From contig NC_089722.1 in NCBI RefSeq assembly GCF_035083965.1, positions 22,707,142 to 22,771,141 on the forward strand: a stretch of 64,000 bases of DNA, read 5' to 3'. The notes under the pieces are model-generated. The model worked only from the letters and a program-made list of their open reading frames with translations. It made no database searches and was not told the origin of the DNA. How positions within the stretch are numbered: the stretch's first letter is position 1; the number at the start of each line of letters is the position of its first letter. Shown here piece by piece: positions 45,796-57,040 of this stretch. Both the position numbers and the translations under genes were made by a program. The stretch comes from Branchiostoma lanceolatum. Taxonomy: Eukaryota > Chordata > Leptocardii > Amphioxiformes > Branchiostomatidae.

Positions 45796-46499
45796 TTAAT
45801 AAACCGTTTGTAAGAAGTAACTACACTGAGAATCAGCGCACGTTGTCTAGAAGTTGAAAAGGATCGACACCACAACACACCAGGCACTCACAGATTGTGT
45901 CCCACATGTAACGAAAATATTGAAGATAAATTGCAATTTGTGATGGCCATGGCCTGTCCCACTTATGGCAAAGAGAGAGATGCGCTGCAAAGTATTACTA
46001 CTAAGATCTACTAAGACTAACTTCACCATATCTGGTACATTGTTGTCATGTCCAACTCTTATACCACCTACATAGGTCAATTTCATTATACTTAATCCTA
46101 AAAGCGAGGGAAAAAATAATCCATACATGGCTTTATTGTAATTAATACACTGTTATCGATAATATTTTGTACTTATAATTGTAGGATAGGTTAGCCTTGC
46201 AGTATTGTTGATTTAGTGCCATATATTGTACCATATACGATTGTCGAACAATAAAGTTCATTCAATAACTTGCTCATCTAGGCTTCAAACGCAAATGCGC
46301 CGCACGTCAGTGAGAGTGCAAATGAGAATTGGTGAAAGAAACGCGACGGTGCCGTAAAAATCTGCCGTGGCAGTGCCGCCGCAGTGCAGGAGCCCAATGA
46401 GAGGGGGCCTTTAGTCACTACACAAAAGGCTTTCGTGAAATTTTACTGAAAGCGTTACACAATCATTTGACCAAGGACTGCTAAAAACACGCTTGTAGT

Positions 46500-46650
46500 A
46501 TCACACGTCTTAGTACACAAGGGGGACTTCAACTGCTAAAAGCACACATACAGTATAAGAAGAGATCACTACTTTTCTAGTGCAGGACTATGGAATTCCC
46601 TCCCATTACCTGTAAGAGCGGCAGAATCTATCACTCCTATCAGGACTTTC
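46500..46650 (+). pseudogene. Non-LTR ORF2 extreme C-terminus
   Basis: A frame reads FYSAGLWNSLPLPVRAAESI, close to the LINE tail pattern F-G-WNSLP--IR-A-S. Homologous nucleotides recur at 48945-49130. It ends where the 46655-46856 palindrome begins. Confidence 0.65.
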
Positions 46651-46654
46651 TCTC

Positions 46655-46856
46655 TACTCTCCAAGCAGAGCTAGGGTTTCGGCTGTTTTTTAACGTGTTT
46701 TTAGGCGTTTTTGTCATGCCTTCTACTTTGTCATCGTTTTTGTTGTGTCGGTTGGGTTTGCGACACAACAAAAACGATGACAAAGTAGAAGGCATGACAA
46801 AAACGCCTAAAAACGCGTTAAAAAACAGCCGAAACCCTAGCTCTGCTTGGAGAGTA
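46655..46856. mobile_element. Near-perfect palindromic foldback MITE
   Basis: Arms of about 96 bp, from TACTCTCCAAGCAGAGCTAG inward to CGTTTTTGTTGTGTCG, with a loop of about 10 bp (GTTGGGTTTG). I see one mismatch (ACGTGT against ACGCGT). The end motif recurs alone near 7026. Confidence 0.9.
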
Positions 46857-47880
46857 TTTCTCTCAGCCTTTGTAGATGTATAGAAATATATTTTTGTCTC
46901 TTTTATCATGTATTATCATCAGGCAGTGCCAGGTCAATATCTCCCAACTGAGCTGACTTTCTTTAATGTATTTCGGGTATGTCACCCATAGAAACAGCCG
47001 TACAAACGTGAAAACACAAGTTAACTATACATACAACAATTCATACCGATTATAAACAAATAATTTCTGTACTGACAATCTGACCACAGAAGACCCTGTA
47101 TTATACTGTTATTGGTGTTGTATAGTCTGTTGATGATGGAAAAGCATAATTTTCTGCGTCTGGCATCGAATGTGTCAGTGGTGAGGTGTACAAATATTGA
47201 GCTTGCACTACAGCCTCTTGGGAACGGGAAAATACTTTTTGGGAACGAATTATCATATTATGTTGCAAGATGTTGAAGAACATTTATAAAGCGTCAGCCT
47301 ACCAGATGCATTCTCACCTGTACACAACAACAGCTTGTCCATCGTCGCCGTGTCGTGGAGTCTTCTCAAGGTTGAATAAGTACACGATCCAATCTTGTAC
47401 ACACACGAACGGGTTAAAAGTCTATTTGAAATGTACGCTGAATGTTAACCGATCCCGTCCAATGTACTAGGGTAGATTTCTAGGTGGAAAAGACGCTCAA
47501 TTTTCGCCGAAGTTGGAACTTGGTATCCTATTGGGGATCCACAAAGTCAGTCGGAGGTCGCTCACAACAATGTGACGGTGAATTTTCCAAAATCGCTCCC
47601 GCAACATTTTATTTTCTCAAATAGTGGACTAATGCGCTGCCCATACAAAATCAATGAAGTGTAGAAGGAATCAGCATCATCAATCAAATTGTTGTGAGGG
47701 ATGTAGTCAAACGGATTCTTTTTCCAAGATAAGAAATTCGTCCAGGTATAACACACAGTTTCAGCAGGCGGTATGGTACGTTAGTAGATTGGAACTATAT
47801 ATCGTTTGCCCTAATACATTTTCAACGATTTTCAAGTACAAAATATTTCATGATAAGTCATGAGACGGGACCATGGCGCC

Positions 47881-48080
47881 TACTGCAAAATGAAAAATGT
47901 TCGCAGTGGTTTTATGTTCGCGGTTTTTGCGGTGAACTTTTTACTACAAAACATTTTGATCTGTCTTCTGTCCGCCTACCTGCCTGCTTGTTTCAACCGC
48001 GAACTTACAGCCTCCGCGAACACTCCATTATCTGTCTTCCGCGAAATTAAATCCCTGCGAATACGTTCGCTTTTACAGTA
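47881..48080. mobile_element. MITE, TACTGTAA family
   Basis: Begins TACTGCAAAATGAAAAATGT and ends CGTTCGCTTTTACAGTA; the interior has several GCGAAC-type inverted segments like the other copies. Confidence 0.8.
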
Positions 48081-48118
48081 ATCCCATGTTTCTTTCTGAA
48101 CTGCCATTCCCTGTTTCC

Positions 48119-48207
48119 ATTATGGCACACCACTTATGGATTTTCTTCAATAAACTCAATGCGTCATTGAGTTTATTGAAGAAAATCCATAAGTGGTGTG
48201 CCATAAT
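48119..48207. repeat. Perfect inverted repeat, 43-bp arms and 3-base loop
   Basis: 48119-48161 is the exact reverse complement of 48165-48207; the loop is CGT. Only 39 bp separate it from the preceding MITE. No TIR family match is seen elsewhere in the window. Confidence 0.95.
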
Positions 48208-48749
48208 TTCATCTTTTGACTGGACGTAGTAACGTATTAGGCACACAGTGTCAGGCAATATTTCTGTGCGACTAAACAACAATGTATTTATCCTAGTGCC
48301 TATTGTCCTGGAGACCTACGCCCATTTTTACTGCTAGCATTAGTGGTTTTCCTCCTTTGACTGGGCGTAGTAACCAAGGAGACTCTATGGTAGCGTATCA
48401 GGCCATCTTTCTGTGCGACTAAACAACAATGTATCCAACCTAGTGTATATCATAAGGGAAGAGTGGACGTGTGTTTAATGTGGCCTTTAGTGGTTATATG
48501 GGATAATTTTAGTGTAGGAAAATGTTGGGGAAAATTTTCGGATTGTATCTATTTTTCGGTTATCGTGTGTGGACAAGCTAAAATGTGCTGGACATGTGGC
48601 CCAAAATGTATCAGTCCCTATGTTTATACAAGGTTGTTGAATACATGAAGATGTTTACATTGCCGGCTGGAATAATTTATTTTGGCACTTGGAAACGGCG
48701 AGCCCCCTCAAGGCCACAGCACGTGCACGTCATACACAATGTGAAAGGG

Positions 48750-48754
48750 AGGGC

Positions 48755-48784
<30 letters not shown>
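48750..48784. repeat. (CA)n microsatellite
   Basis: About 17 CA units. Confidence 0.9.
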
Positions 48785-48788
<4 letters not shown>

Positions 48789-48944
48789 GCGTACTAACAT
48801 CTACTGTTACAATACTAGCATAAATCAACCTGACATACAAACGTACAAAATATATCATATATCAAAATGAGCATAACCCAAATTTTATACATAAAGCAAT
48901 CTCCCAATTATTCACAACCTCTGCTGATACTCATACACACAACA

Positions 48945-49130
48945 CCCATCTTAGTACACAAGGGGAACTTCAACTGCTATAAGCACACTTACAGTTTCAT
49001 TATTTTTCTGGTGCAGACTTGTGGAATTTTGCTTATTGGCATATCTAACCAAACGCTCAAACCGGCCTTATACTGTCAACGGCCTTCGCCGGAATTCTAC
49101 TTCTTCTCAAAGCGTTAGAAGAGTAATGAC
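48945..49130 (+). pseudogene. Non-LTR ORF2 C-terminal fragment, second copy
   Basis: TTAGTACACAAGGGGAACTT, CAACTGCTATAAGCACAC and TGGTGCAGACTTGTGGAATT match the 46500-46650 fragment. It ends in a run resembling the ORF terminus (TTAGAAGAGTAATGA). Confidence 0.6.
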
Positions 49131-49429
49131 TCTAGTACTGTAAAAACATAGGTCTCCTCCCTCAAACATGTCCAACAAGAGTCTTAGGACCCAAAATCTC
49201 CATGAAACTTTTTTTGTATTAAACCAGTTCCCCCCATTCTATATCGCTCAATGGTATGACCCCCGGCCACCTGCAGCTGTCAGGGGCTCAGGTTCCACAG
49301 TGACCCACTTTCGCTATCAACAGCTGTTAGAAGTGCCACAATGGCCAACACTGCAGATATAGATTTTCCCATTACTTAGGCAAATTAAGTCCAATTTGCA
49401 TAATTTGCACTTCATTGTATACATCCCTC

Positions 49430-50280
49430 TCTAAGCTACCTGCCAAGTAAATAACATGAAAATCTGTCGCTCCTTTCTTCAGTTATTCTCCTTTGAAAAT
49501 ATTTACAAACACGCCATTGCAGTTCCAGTGACACATACCAGGGGGCCCAAAATCGACCTTGACCTTTCTCCTCCCAGCACCTACCCACATACCAAATATC
49601 ATTTCAATCCATCCACACGTTCTTCAGTTATGCTGATTTTAAGCTTCCGGTGACACATACATACAAACACGGTGACACAAACTTACACACACGCGCACAC
49701 ACACACAAACACAATAACTTCGCATGATTTGAACTTTAGTGTGTACATCTCCATCCAACCTACCAACGTACCAAATAACATGAAAATCTGTTGTTCCTCT
49801 CTTCAGTTAAACCCCTTTAGAACATTTTTACAAATAGGCCATTGCAGTTCCAGGGACACAAACCAGGGGGCCCAAAATCGACCTTGACCATTCTCCTCCC
49901 AGCGCATACCCACATACCAAATATCACTACAATCCATCTACACGTTCTACAGTTATGCTGACTTTAAGCATACGACGACACCCATGCAAACGATTTACCT
50001 CCTTACTTATGCAAATTCGGTCTCATCTGCATAGTTTGCACTTAAGTGTGTACAACTTGGTCTAACCTACCTGTGTACCAAAGAACATGACGATCTGTCC
50101 ATCCACTCTTCAGTTCTTCTACATTTAAGATTTTATCAAATACGCCATTGCAGTTCCAGTCACACATGCTAGGAGGCCCAAAATCGACCTTGACCTTCCT
50201 CCACCTAACACCCACCCACATACCAAAAATCATTTCAATCCATGTACAGGTTTTACAGTTATGGTGACTTTAAGCGACCG
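49430..50280 (+). repeat. Three tandem copies of an approximately 305-bp dispersed repeat
   Basis: CGCCATTGCAGTTCCAGT, GGGGCCCAAAATCGACCTTG and CATACCAAATATCA recur around 49510-49600, 49835-49920 and 50140-50230. The same family occurs singly elsewhere in the window. Confidence 0.8.
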
Positions 50281-51091
50281 GTGACACAAACATACACACA
50301 AACACCAAACGCAAGCAAAACAGTACTCCATGAAAAAGCCTTTTTTCATGGAGATAATAAGGTCTTAAGTCCGTTGATTGTAAGAACTACCATTTTCAGC
50401 TGCTATTTATCTAGCCTCTACTAGGAGAGGCGGCTGGAAATAGTAGAAACTGGACAAATAGACAGAAAAACGTGAAAGAGGAGTTAGTCTGCTATAGGGG
50501 TACAGTTTGCCGTGGATGGCATATTGGACCGTCTCTCCGTAGCCAACTCCCTTGGCATACTATTCCCTCTATTAGGTCAATTTCTACTATTTTTTCAGTC
50601 TTGCCGCGGGGCCTGGTAGAGGTAACTATTTATCTTCTCTTTCCTGGAAAGTATCCTTCGCCTCGGCTGACCCCTCCTCTTGCAGCCGATGTCGCAGTCG
50701 ATGTGGCTATGGCAAGTAATTTGGCGATGAAAAATGACTTGGCTGATGTAGTTTGACAGGTAGCATATCATCACCACAACCTTTGACCCGTAAAACCTTC
50801 GTGTTTCTCGGTCACCTATTTCTGTATCTATATGACCGCCATGAGGCGTAACACACCAGCTTTTACAAGGTTTTGAAGAAGATGAGGATAAAGTAATTCT
50901 TAAATCCTTTTTTAATTGAAATATTGTTATTCTTTTAAGTCATGTTTTGCGCAGTTAGATTAGTTAGTATGCTGTCGCATCATAAACGACCTTTGACCGA
51001 ATTTATTGATTCCGAGGCAGTCGAGTTTTTCGGCTGAAAATGGTCAAAGTCGCATTATCCCTCCTGCTGTTGGTGCCGAACAGCAGGAAAA

Positions 51092-51300
51092 TACTGTAAA
51101 TTCAGAAATGTTCGTGATGGCTTCATGTTCGCGGCGACTGTTTCACCGCGAACTTAAAGCCACAGCAAGCATTTTTGTCCAATTTGTAGCAGTATGTGAC
51201 TGTAGCGCTACCGCGAACTTAAAACCACACACCTACCGCAAACACTCCATTTTCGCCTTCGCGAAATAAAAACCACGCGAACTTAAATGCATTTACAGTA
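51092..51300. mobile_element. MITE, TACTGTAA family
   Basis: Begins TACTGTAAATTCAGAAATGT and ends TTAAATGCATTTACAGTA, about 209 bp, with CGCGAACTTAAA segments along both arms. Confidence 0.85.
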
Positions 51301-51486
51301 GCTCATGCTTTGGTCCCATTTCCAATTTTTGTGAAAAATAAAAGCATATCAAGAAAACAAACAATACATGGTTAGGGGTAATATCTTTTTAATGTGCTGT
51401 GGCCCTAGGGAGGCTCGCTGTTGCAGAAGGGCGCATATGAATGCTGTACACACCAGGCCATCCAGGCATTTTCTACTTATCGTGTT

Positions 51487-51702
<216 letters not shown>

Positions 51703-52042
51703 ACACAAAGGTGAAGGTAAACGTTTTCCATGAAAACCACAAAGGACCACGATAAACACGCATAACACACTCCACCTTGATAATTTGCACTTGGATGAAT
51801 ACATTGTTGTTTAATCGCATAGAAATATTGCCTGGTACCTGAGCACGTTCACTCAAAGGAAGGGAACCGCTAATGGTAGCAGTAAAATTGGATTCAGGAC
51901 GAACGCCTTCATGTGTAGTATGACGCACAATACATAAGTCAGAGAAAGACATTGTTGTTTGATGATACAGAAATATTGCCTGGTACGCTAGTACTATGTC
52001 CAATCAAAGGATGAAAACAACTAGCCTCCTGTGCAGGCTTCC

Positions 52043-52184
52043 TATAACGGCGGCATATACATTGGGAGGGGGGAGTTGTGTAGTGGAGGGGCGCGCCGTT
52101 ATCTAAAGGCGCGCCCCTCGGCTACACAACTCCCTCGGCTACACAACTCCCCCCCCCCCCTCCCAATGTATATGCCGCCGTTAT
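52043..52184. repeat. Palindrome with GGCGCGCC centre and a duplicated 17-bp unit
   Basis: ATAACGGCGGCATATACATT at the left pairs with AATGTATATGCCGCCGTTAT at the right, and GGGGCGCGCC with GGCGCGCCCC near the centre. The right arm has TCGGCTACACAACTCCC twice, the left once. Confidence 0.85.
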
Positions 52185-52603
52185 GGTAGCAGAACACAGT
52201 TTTCGGCCTATGGGGGTTTCCATAGTTAAGGGCCCCAAAGTGACCCACATCGACGTGGATAAAATCATAGTAGGGTCCCCTACAAAATCACGAAAAACGA
52301 ATATGTTGAAGTCGAGGGTACGATCTACAAAATAAGTGAAAACCAAAGAAAAGTTATGGTTTTTTAACAATTTGACGGCCACTTTGATATGGGGTCATGC
52401 GGGGTCATGCGGAAGTGAAGCCGACTCACCTCGGCAGGCAGCTGCAAAGGTCACGCGCATTTATACGCCGAATGGGAAAACTTCACAATCTCATTCCTAC
52501 CATCTGAAAGCCCACTTATTATACTGCCATACAGTAAAGTTCGTGCCTCGCTGGCATTCACGTCAACGTTTTTACGAAATCACTTATTCGGCTGTAAACT
52601 TAA

Positions 52604-53144
52604 AGGAGTCCTAAGATCCAGAGGGGGGAGTTATTTTCCAATAGATGATAATTTTAGGAAGTAAAAATGGGTAAATAAATACCACTAGTACCGTGCGCGT
52701 TAAAATGCATTCAGTATTCTACCGAATTCCCCATGTGACCCTCTATTTTCTGATTAATTAAATTAAACAACCTCAGCCTATGGCCTAATATACAGTGTGC
52801 CTGACAAGGCCTGACAAAAGTTAGATTTTGAAAAGAATGTCATGGGGGTTGAAAAAAACTCGTCTTGCTATGTGTTCTTTTATATCTTATTTACAATTGG
52901 CCTTCTCATTGTGCTTAACCACCCACATTTATGCCAAAAATATCCACGATTGATGATGTATGTTTACGCATAGGGAATACATGGGTAGGGTCTGCACGGG
53001 TTTAATGAGTATCATATTGTTTTAAAAAAACACACCATGTGAAATTAACCACAAGCAGAATTCTCTAAAAAGTCGGTCGATTATGTATTAATTGATACAT
53101 AGTCTAGTGGACAATAACACCGCCTTCTGGACTTTAGGACTCCT
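52604..53144. mobile_element. TTAA-flanked 541-bp MITE
   Basis: TIRs AGGAGTCCTAAGATCCAGA and (complement of right) AGGAGTCCTAAAGTCCAGA, with TTAA at 52600-52603 and 53145-53148. No coding region. It interrupts a CACACTTGTGCGTA foldback MITE whose intact counterpart at 42631 reads CTACAAACTTAACCTAAACC. Confidence 0.88.
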
Positions 53145-53339
53145 TTAAACTAAACCCAAAACATGTTAATACGCGACTCATCTGGACTTGTCTATACGCA
53201 TACGTGTCAATCAATCATTCGCAGGCATCAGTGTCTGATGCATGGCGGCTACAGACGTGCATAGAGCTCGCCAGGCTGGTCTGCTCTCGGCATAGACCCT
53301 CCAGTCAGCAATTTGTCTTTGCGCGCATACGTGTGGCAG

Positions 53340-53650
53340 GGGCTTAAGAATTCATCTGATAGACAAACTTCAGAGATGTTCTTGGACGTCACGCAGCATG
53401 TATTGAAGATAATAAGCTGATACTGCGTGATACGGTGGAAGAGACAAAATCTAGACATAAAGGTGCAGAACATCTGCTTGAATGAATGAAAAAGGTTGAA
53501 AACTTATATAAGTGAATATATGATATCAAGGCCAACAGAGTACACAGTGATTGGACAGGGATATCACATCATATGTGCAGATAAACAGAAATCTATTAGT
53601 ATTGAGCTGATACACCAAATATAAATTGAGCAACTGGGGATTGATCAACG
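53340..53650 (-). repeat. Inverted copy of the 41.4-kb local repeat
   Basis: The complement reads TTGGTGTATCAGCTCAATAC, then CCACCGTATCACGCAGTATC and GTCCAAGAACATCTCTGAAG, in the same order as at 41510-41760. Confidence 0.75.
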
Positions 53651-53954
53651 TAAAGTTAAGATACCAACATGCTCGTGATGAAGGTCTCTTGTCGGCAGAT
53701 AGGTCAGGAGCCTGGAAAAAATGATTGATTAGTCACGATGTTTCACTAAATCTACATGTGTTAAACTCTAAGCAGGTAACACAAACGTCTACTTTTCCAA
53801 GATGATAGAATACATTTGTCATGAAAAACGATATAATGAGACCAGCAATGTAGTCTTCCTATAGCTATTGATGGGCCAAACCCACCAGCTTTGTGTTACA
53901 TTGACGCTATGGCTTAAATGTTAGTAATACTGTTATGGTCACTTTTATTTTCAG

Positions 53955-55133
53955 GCGCTGACATAATAAAGAATGATGGTGTCTACTCCCGATACTTCTT
54001 CAACGTCTCTGCGAATGGTCGTTACGGCGTCTCAGTCAAGGTCGACAACACCCAGGGGAATGCCGCATATATCATCAACCGTGCACATAGCAGTGGTGCA
54101 CAACCGTTAGACCCAGGTAAGGAATATGGTTTATTTAGAATCAAACAATGACCACGGATGGCAATTGGTCAGTGTGCAACGCTTTACAAGGGACATTGCA
54201 ATAATGATTTTAGAGAAGCACAAGATGATATAGGTGTTGACAACGTGACGTATTACTAAGATAAACAAAGAATAATATCGAACAATTTTGCCTTACAATA
54301 TACTTAATTATATAGTTTGGTTATTCATTTATAGACGACGGGGGCAACGTTCAGCAGGAACCGTTGGAACAGTTCCAGCGGATGACGACAGGAGGCGTCT
54401 TTGAAGTACAAGGGGTCCCCATCGGTGTAGTGGTGTTTCTGCACGAGACATGCTGCCACCGTCGCGAGTGAACGACCTTGCGGTGGTGGAGGTTTCCTAC
54501 GCTGAGGCGACCGTTACGCTGAGGTGGACAGCGCTTGGTGACGACTTCGATCAGGGAGGTCCAGGTGTGTTTGAAACAGGCCGATTTCTTTCAAGAAAAT
54601 TTAGCAACTGTTCAGTACCTACTCCCGACCACCAAAGAATAAACGATGGTACTTTGATTGATGGAATGTAGAGCTATGTATTTATCATCCTCTTTTCAGC
54701 ACACTATGTTGAGATCCGGTACGGTCGCGACTTTGACCAACTCGCTGACGACTTTCACGGCTCGGCTTCAGTCAACCACTCTCAAGTGCTGCGGGGAAGC
54801 CTGACGTCACCATCGGAACCCGGCAGCGTGCAGACCATCGTCATCCTCGTCCCAGACCGAGGCGACAACGTCACGTTCGTCTTCGCCTTGCGCATGTGTG
54901 ACGAAGCGGACAACTGCGGGGACCCCTCCAACATTGTGACGGCAAATCTCGAGTACATCCCCTTGCCCGTAAACGATATCGATACGGTCACCTTGATTGT
55001 TATTGTTGTTTGCATCGCGCTTCTTGTTGTGGTCGTCATCTTAGTTTTCTGCAGAGGCAATAGAACAGAGACGGCAAGATCTACCCAGCCACCGTCAGCT
55101 AATGACAATCCTTCATTCGTTCCGACGGTGTAG
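53955..55133 (+). pseudogene. CLCA-like protein, C-terminal fragment with frameshift
   Basis: Three exons: 53955-54116, 54335-54564 and 54700-55133, with consensus splice sites and compatible phases. Exon 1 reads GADIIKNDGVYSRYFFNVSA, a hallmark of calcium-activated chloride channel regulator (CLCA) C-terminal regions. Exon 2 reads TTGGVFEVQGVP, then after a net one-base shift PPSRVNDLAVVEVS and TLRWTALGDDFDQG (fibronectin-like segment). Exon 3 gives HYVEIRYG, ALRMCDEADNCG, a TM helix (LIVIVVCIALLVVVVILVF) and a short tail ending FVPTV. Without the shift the frame stops near 54468. No CLCA metalloprotease or VWA exons are found upstream, where 41-53.9 kb is all repeats. Probably a 5'-truncated pseudogene; a sequencing error could mimic the shift. 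Confidence 0.8.
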
Positions 55134-55139
55134 GTACTA

Positions 55140-56285
55140 CGCGAATGAGATCAGTGACCCCCTACAAGAGTATTGTGGTTGGTCCGTATACGTTCGCAGC
55201 TATAACTCACAATCCCTTTGCTACAATCGTATGTAGTTTGGTATGTCGTCTGCTATCATGCGTGGGGTGATGCACCTGTTTTTTTTTTAACACTGTAGTA
55301 GTTTTTATATGTAATTTAATGTAACAAATCGACACCCCCATCTTGAAGGTTTGAAACAGTTTCCACAGTTGTAAAGCAGACGTCGTTCAGCTGGCGCGCT
55401 TATCTCATCTCTGTTGTGTTTCCGATTTCAGTCCGGAAAAAAGTTAAGGGTCGGTAGGTAAGGATTCTCTTTTTTTCGGTTTCGGCCTAAGTGATCCAAC
55501 AAATACATTTGAGTGATGTAAGACTGAAATGCATCAATCACAAGCATATTGATAGACTGAACAAAGAAGTACAATGTTAAGCACACATTCTTTCATAAAC
55601 TATTGCAAGTGTGTGAAATACATGTGCAGGAAGTCTGTTTTGAATTTCAACACTAAGATCTAGATATAACATCGACAATTTCATGTCCCTTCCCGTGACT
55701 GAGGCCGGCCCAAAAAGGCAGGTTTTTTTGCTAAGGTCGGTCGGGTAGCCGGAAACACATAGCCGGGGCGCTTTATAATTATCTGATATCTAACGTTATC
55801 TCGCGCTTACGACCGTCGGGCGATACGACCAGCGGTCGGGCCGGTACCTCGGGTGATACGGAATACACCATGTTGTATTTCATAGAAGAACTTTATTGCG
55901 CGACTATTGTAGCAGGTACAAAGTATGGCAGCAACAGTAAACATAGAACAAGACATAAGTATGGAATAAAACTATTCACTACAGCAAAATGACTATCTTA
56001 GGTTTTACATGATTCAAGTTGGGCTAATTTTGACTATCATTATTTTTTCTAATAACAAAACAATCTTTTATATATTTGCCTATTTTGCTCACTGTATGAG
56101 CTGTTGCATTTAAATATATAGTCAAATCTATCTGTGGGATTAAGTGTTTTATATCTACTTTACTTTCCTCCGCTTAGCTTATACAATAAACATCTGGACA
56201 CAACACCACAAAATTATATGAAAAGGACATACGGTCATACCCGCAACTAACGGTTCTGCCCAATATTTTCTACAATCATCGATCT
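55140..56285. other. Non-genic stretch between convergent genes
   Basis: I see no exon or clear repeat. It would contain the 3' untranslated region of the CLCA-like fragment if that is transcribed. Confidence 0.4.
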
Positions 56286-56289
56286 ATGA

Positions 56290-57040
56290 ATACCTTGGTT
56301 ATAGATATACTACTGCAACAATATCACTGTGTCGTTGGATTGTAACATAATCATTGCTTCATTCTAGAAAACTGTAGTTAAGTTTTACCGCTACTCCAAA
56401 AGTTTTACACCAGAGTTTTGTACATATCTAATAAAAAATGACTTGGTTATGGACATGCTACTATTACAATATTACTGTGCCGATGGATTGTAACAGAGCG
56501 ATTCGCTTCATTCTAGAAATTTGTTCAAAGTTTTGCCGCTATTCACTTGATGCTTGAAAATTGTATGACGATTTACCGCTACTCCAAAATTTTTGCGCAA
56601 GAGTTATGCACATGTCTAATAAATACGACTTGGTTACAGACATGCTACTATTACAATATTACGGTGCCGATAGATTGTAACATAGCAATTTACTCGATGC
56701 TAGAAACTTTTTCGAATTTTTACCACTACACCAAAAGTTTTACACAATAGTTTTACGCATAAAAAAAGTATTGGTGATAGACATGCTACTACTATAATAT
56801 TACTTTGCCCATGGATTATAACATAGCCATTTACTTAATGCTAGAAAATTGTGTAAAGTTTTACCGCTACTCCATAAGTTCTGCCCAAGAGTTTTGCACA
56901 TGACTAATAAAACAAAACTGCTGCTACTGTCACAGAATCAATGTGATTTTGGGTTGTAGCATAGTCATTACTTCATTCTAGAAAACTGTAGTGAAGTTTT
57001 ATCGCTACACCAAAAGTCTTGCACAAGTGTTTTCCAAAGA
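56290..57040. repeat. Degenerate tandem repeat, units of roughly 150-180 bp, about five copies
   Basis: GACATGCTACTATTACAATATTACT..GATGGATTGTAAC, CATTCTAGAAAACTGT and TTTTACCGCTACTCCAAAAGTTTT segments recur in order at about 56310, 56455, 56640, 56780 and 56925. The right end overlaps the last codons of the NACHT gene. Confidence 0.8.

Larger units (their letters stand above)
43037..46409. mobile_element. TTAA-flanked TIR element, outer copy
   Basis: TIR GGCCCCCTCTCATTGGGC at 43037 and its complement ending at 46409, with TTAA at 43033-43036 and a one-base-different TTTA at 46410-46413. TTAA target duplication is the mark of piggyBac-type transposition. Without the inner copy it is about 1.69 kb. 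No piggyBac transposase frame is seen, so it is non-autonomous. The interior holds a piece of a LINE RT gene. A similar unoccupied sequence (TCTATAGTTCGTCATACTAC) occurs near 41965. Confidence 0.85.

Noticed and set aside
43037-46409. Autonomous piggyBac transposon
   Set aside because: TTAA duplication fits, but the only recognisable protein pieces are non-LTR ORF2 fragments; no DDE transposase frame is present.
48119-48207. microRNA precursor
   Set aside because: The stem is perfectly paired with a 3-base loop, unlike typical animal pre-miRNA; a recent inverted duplication is simpler.
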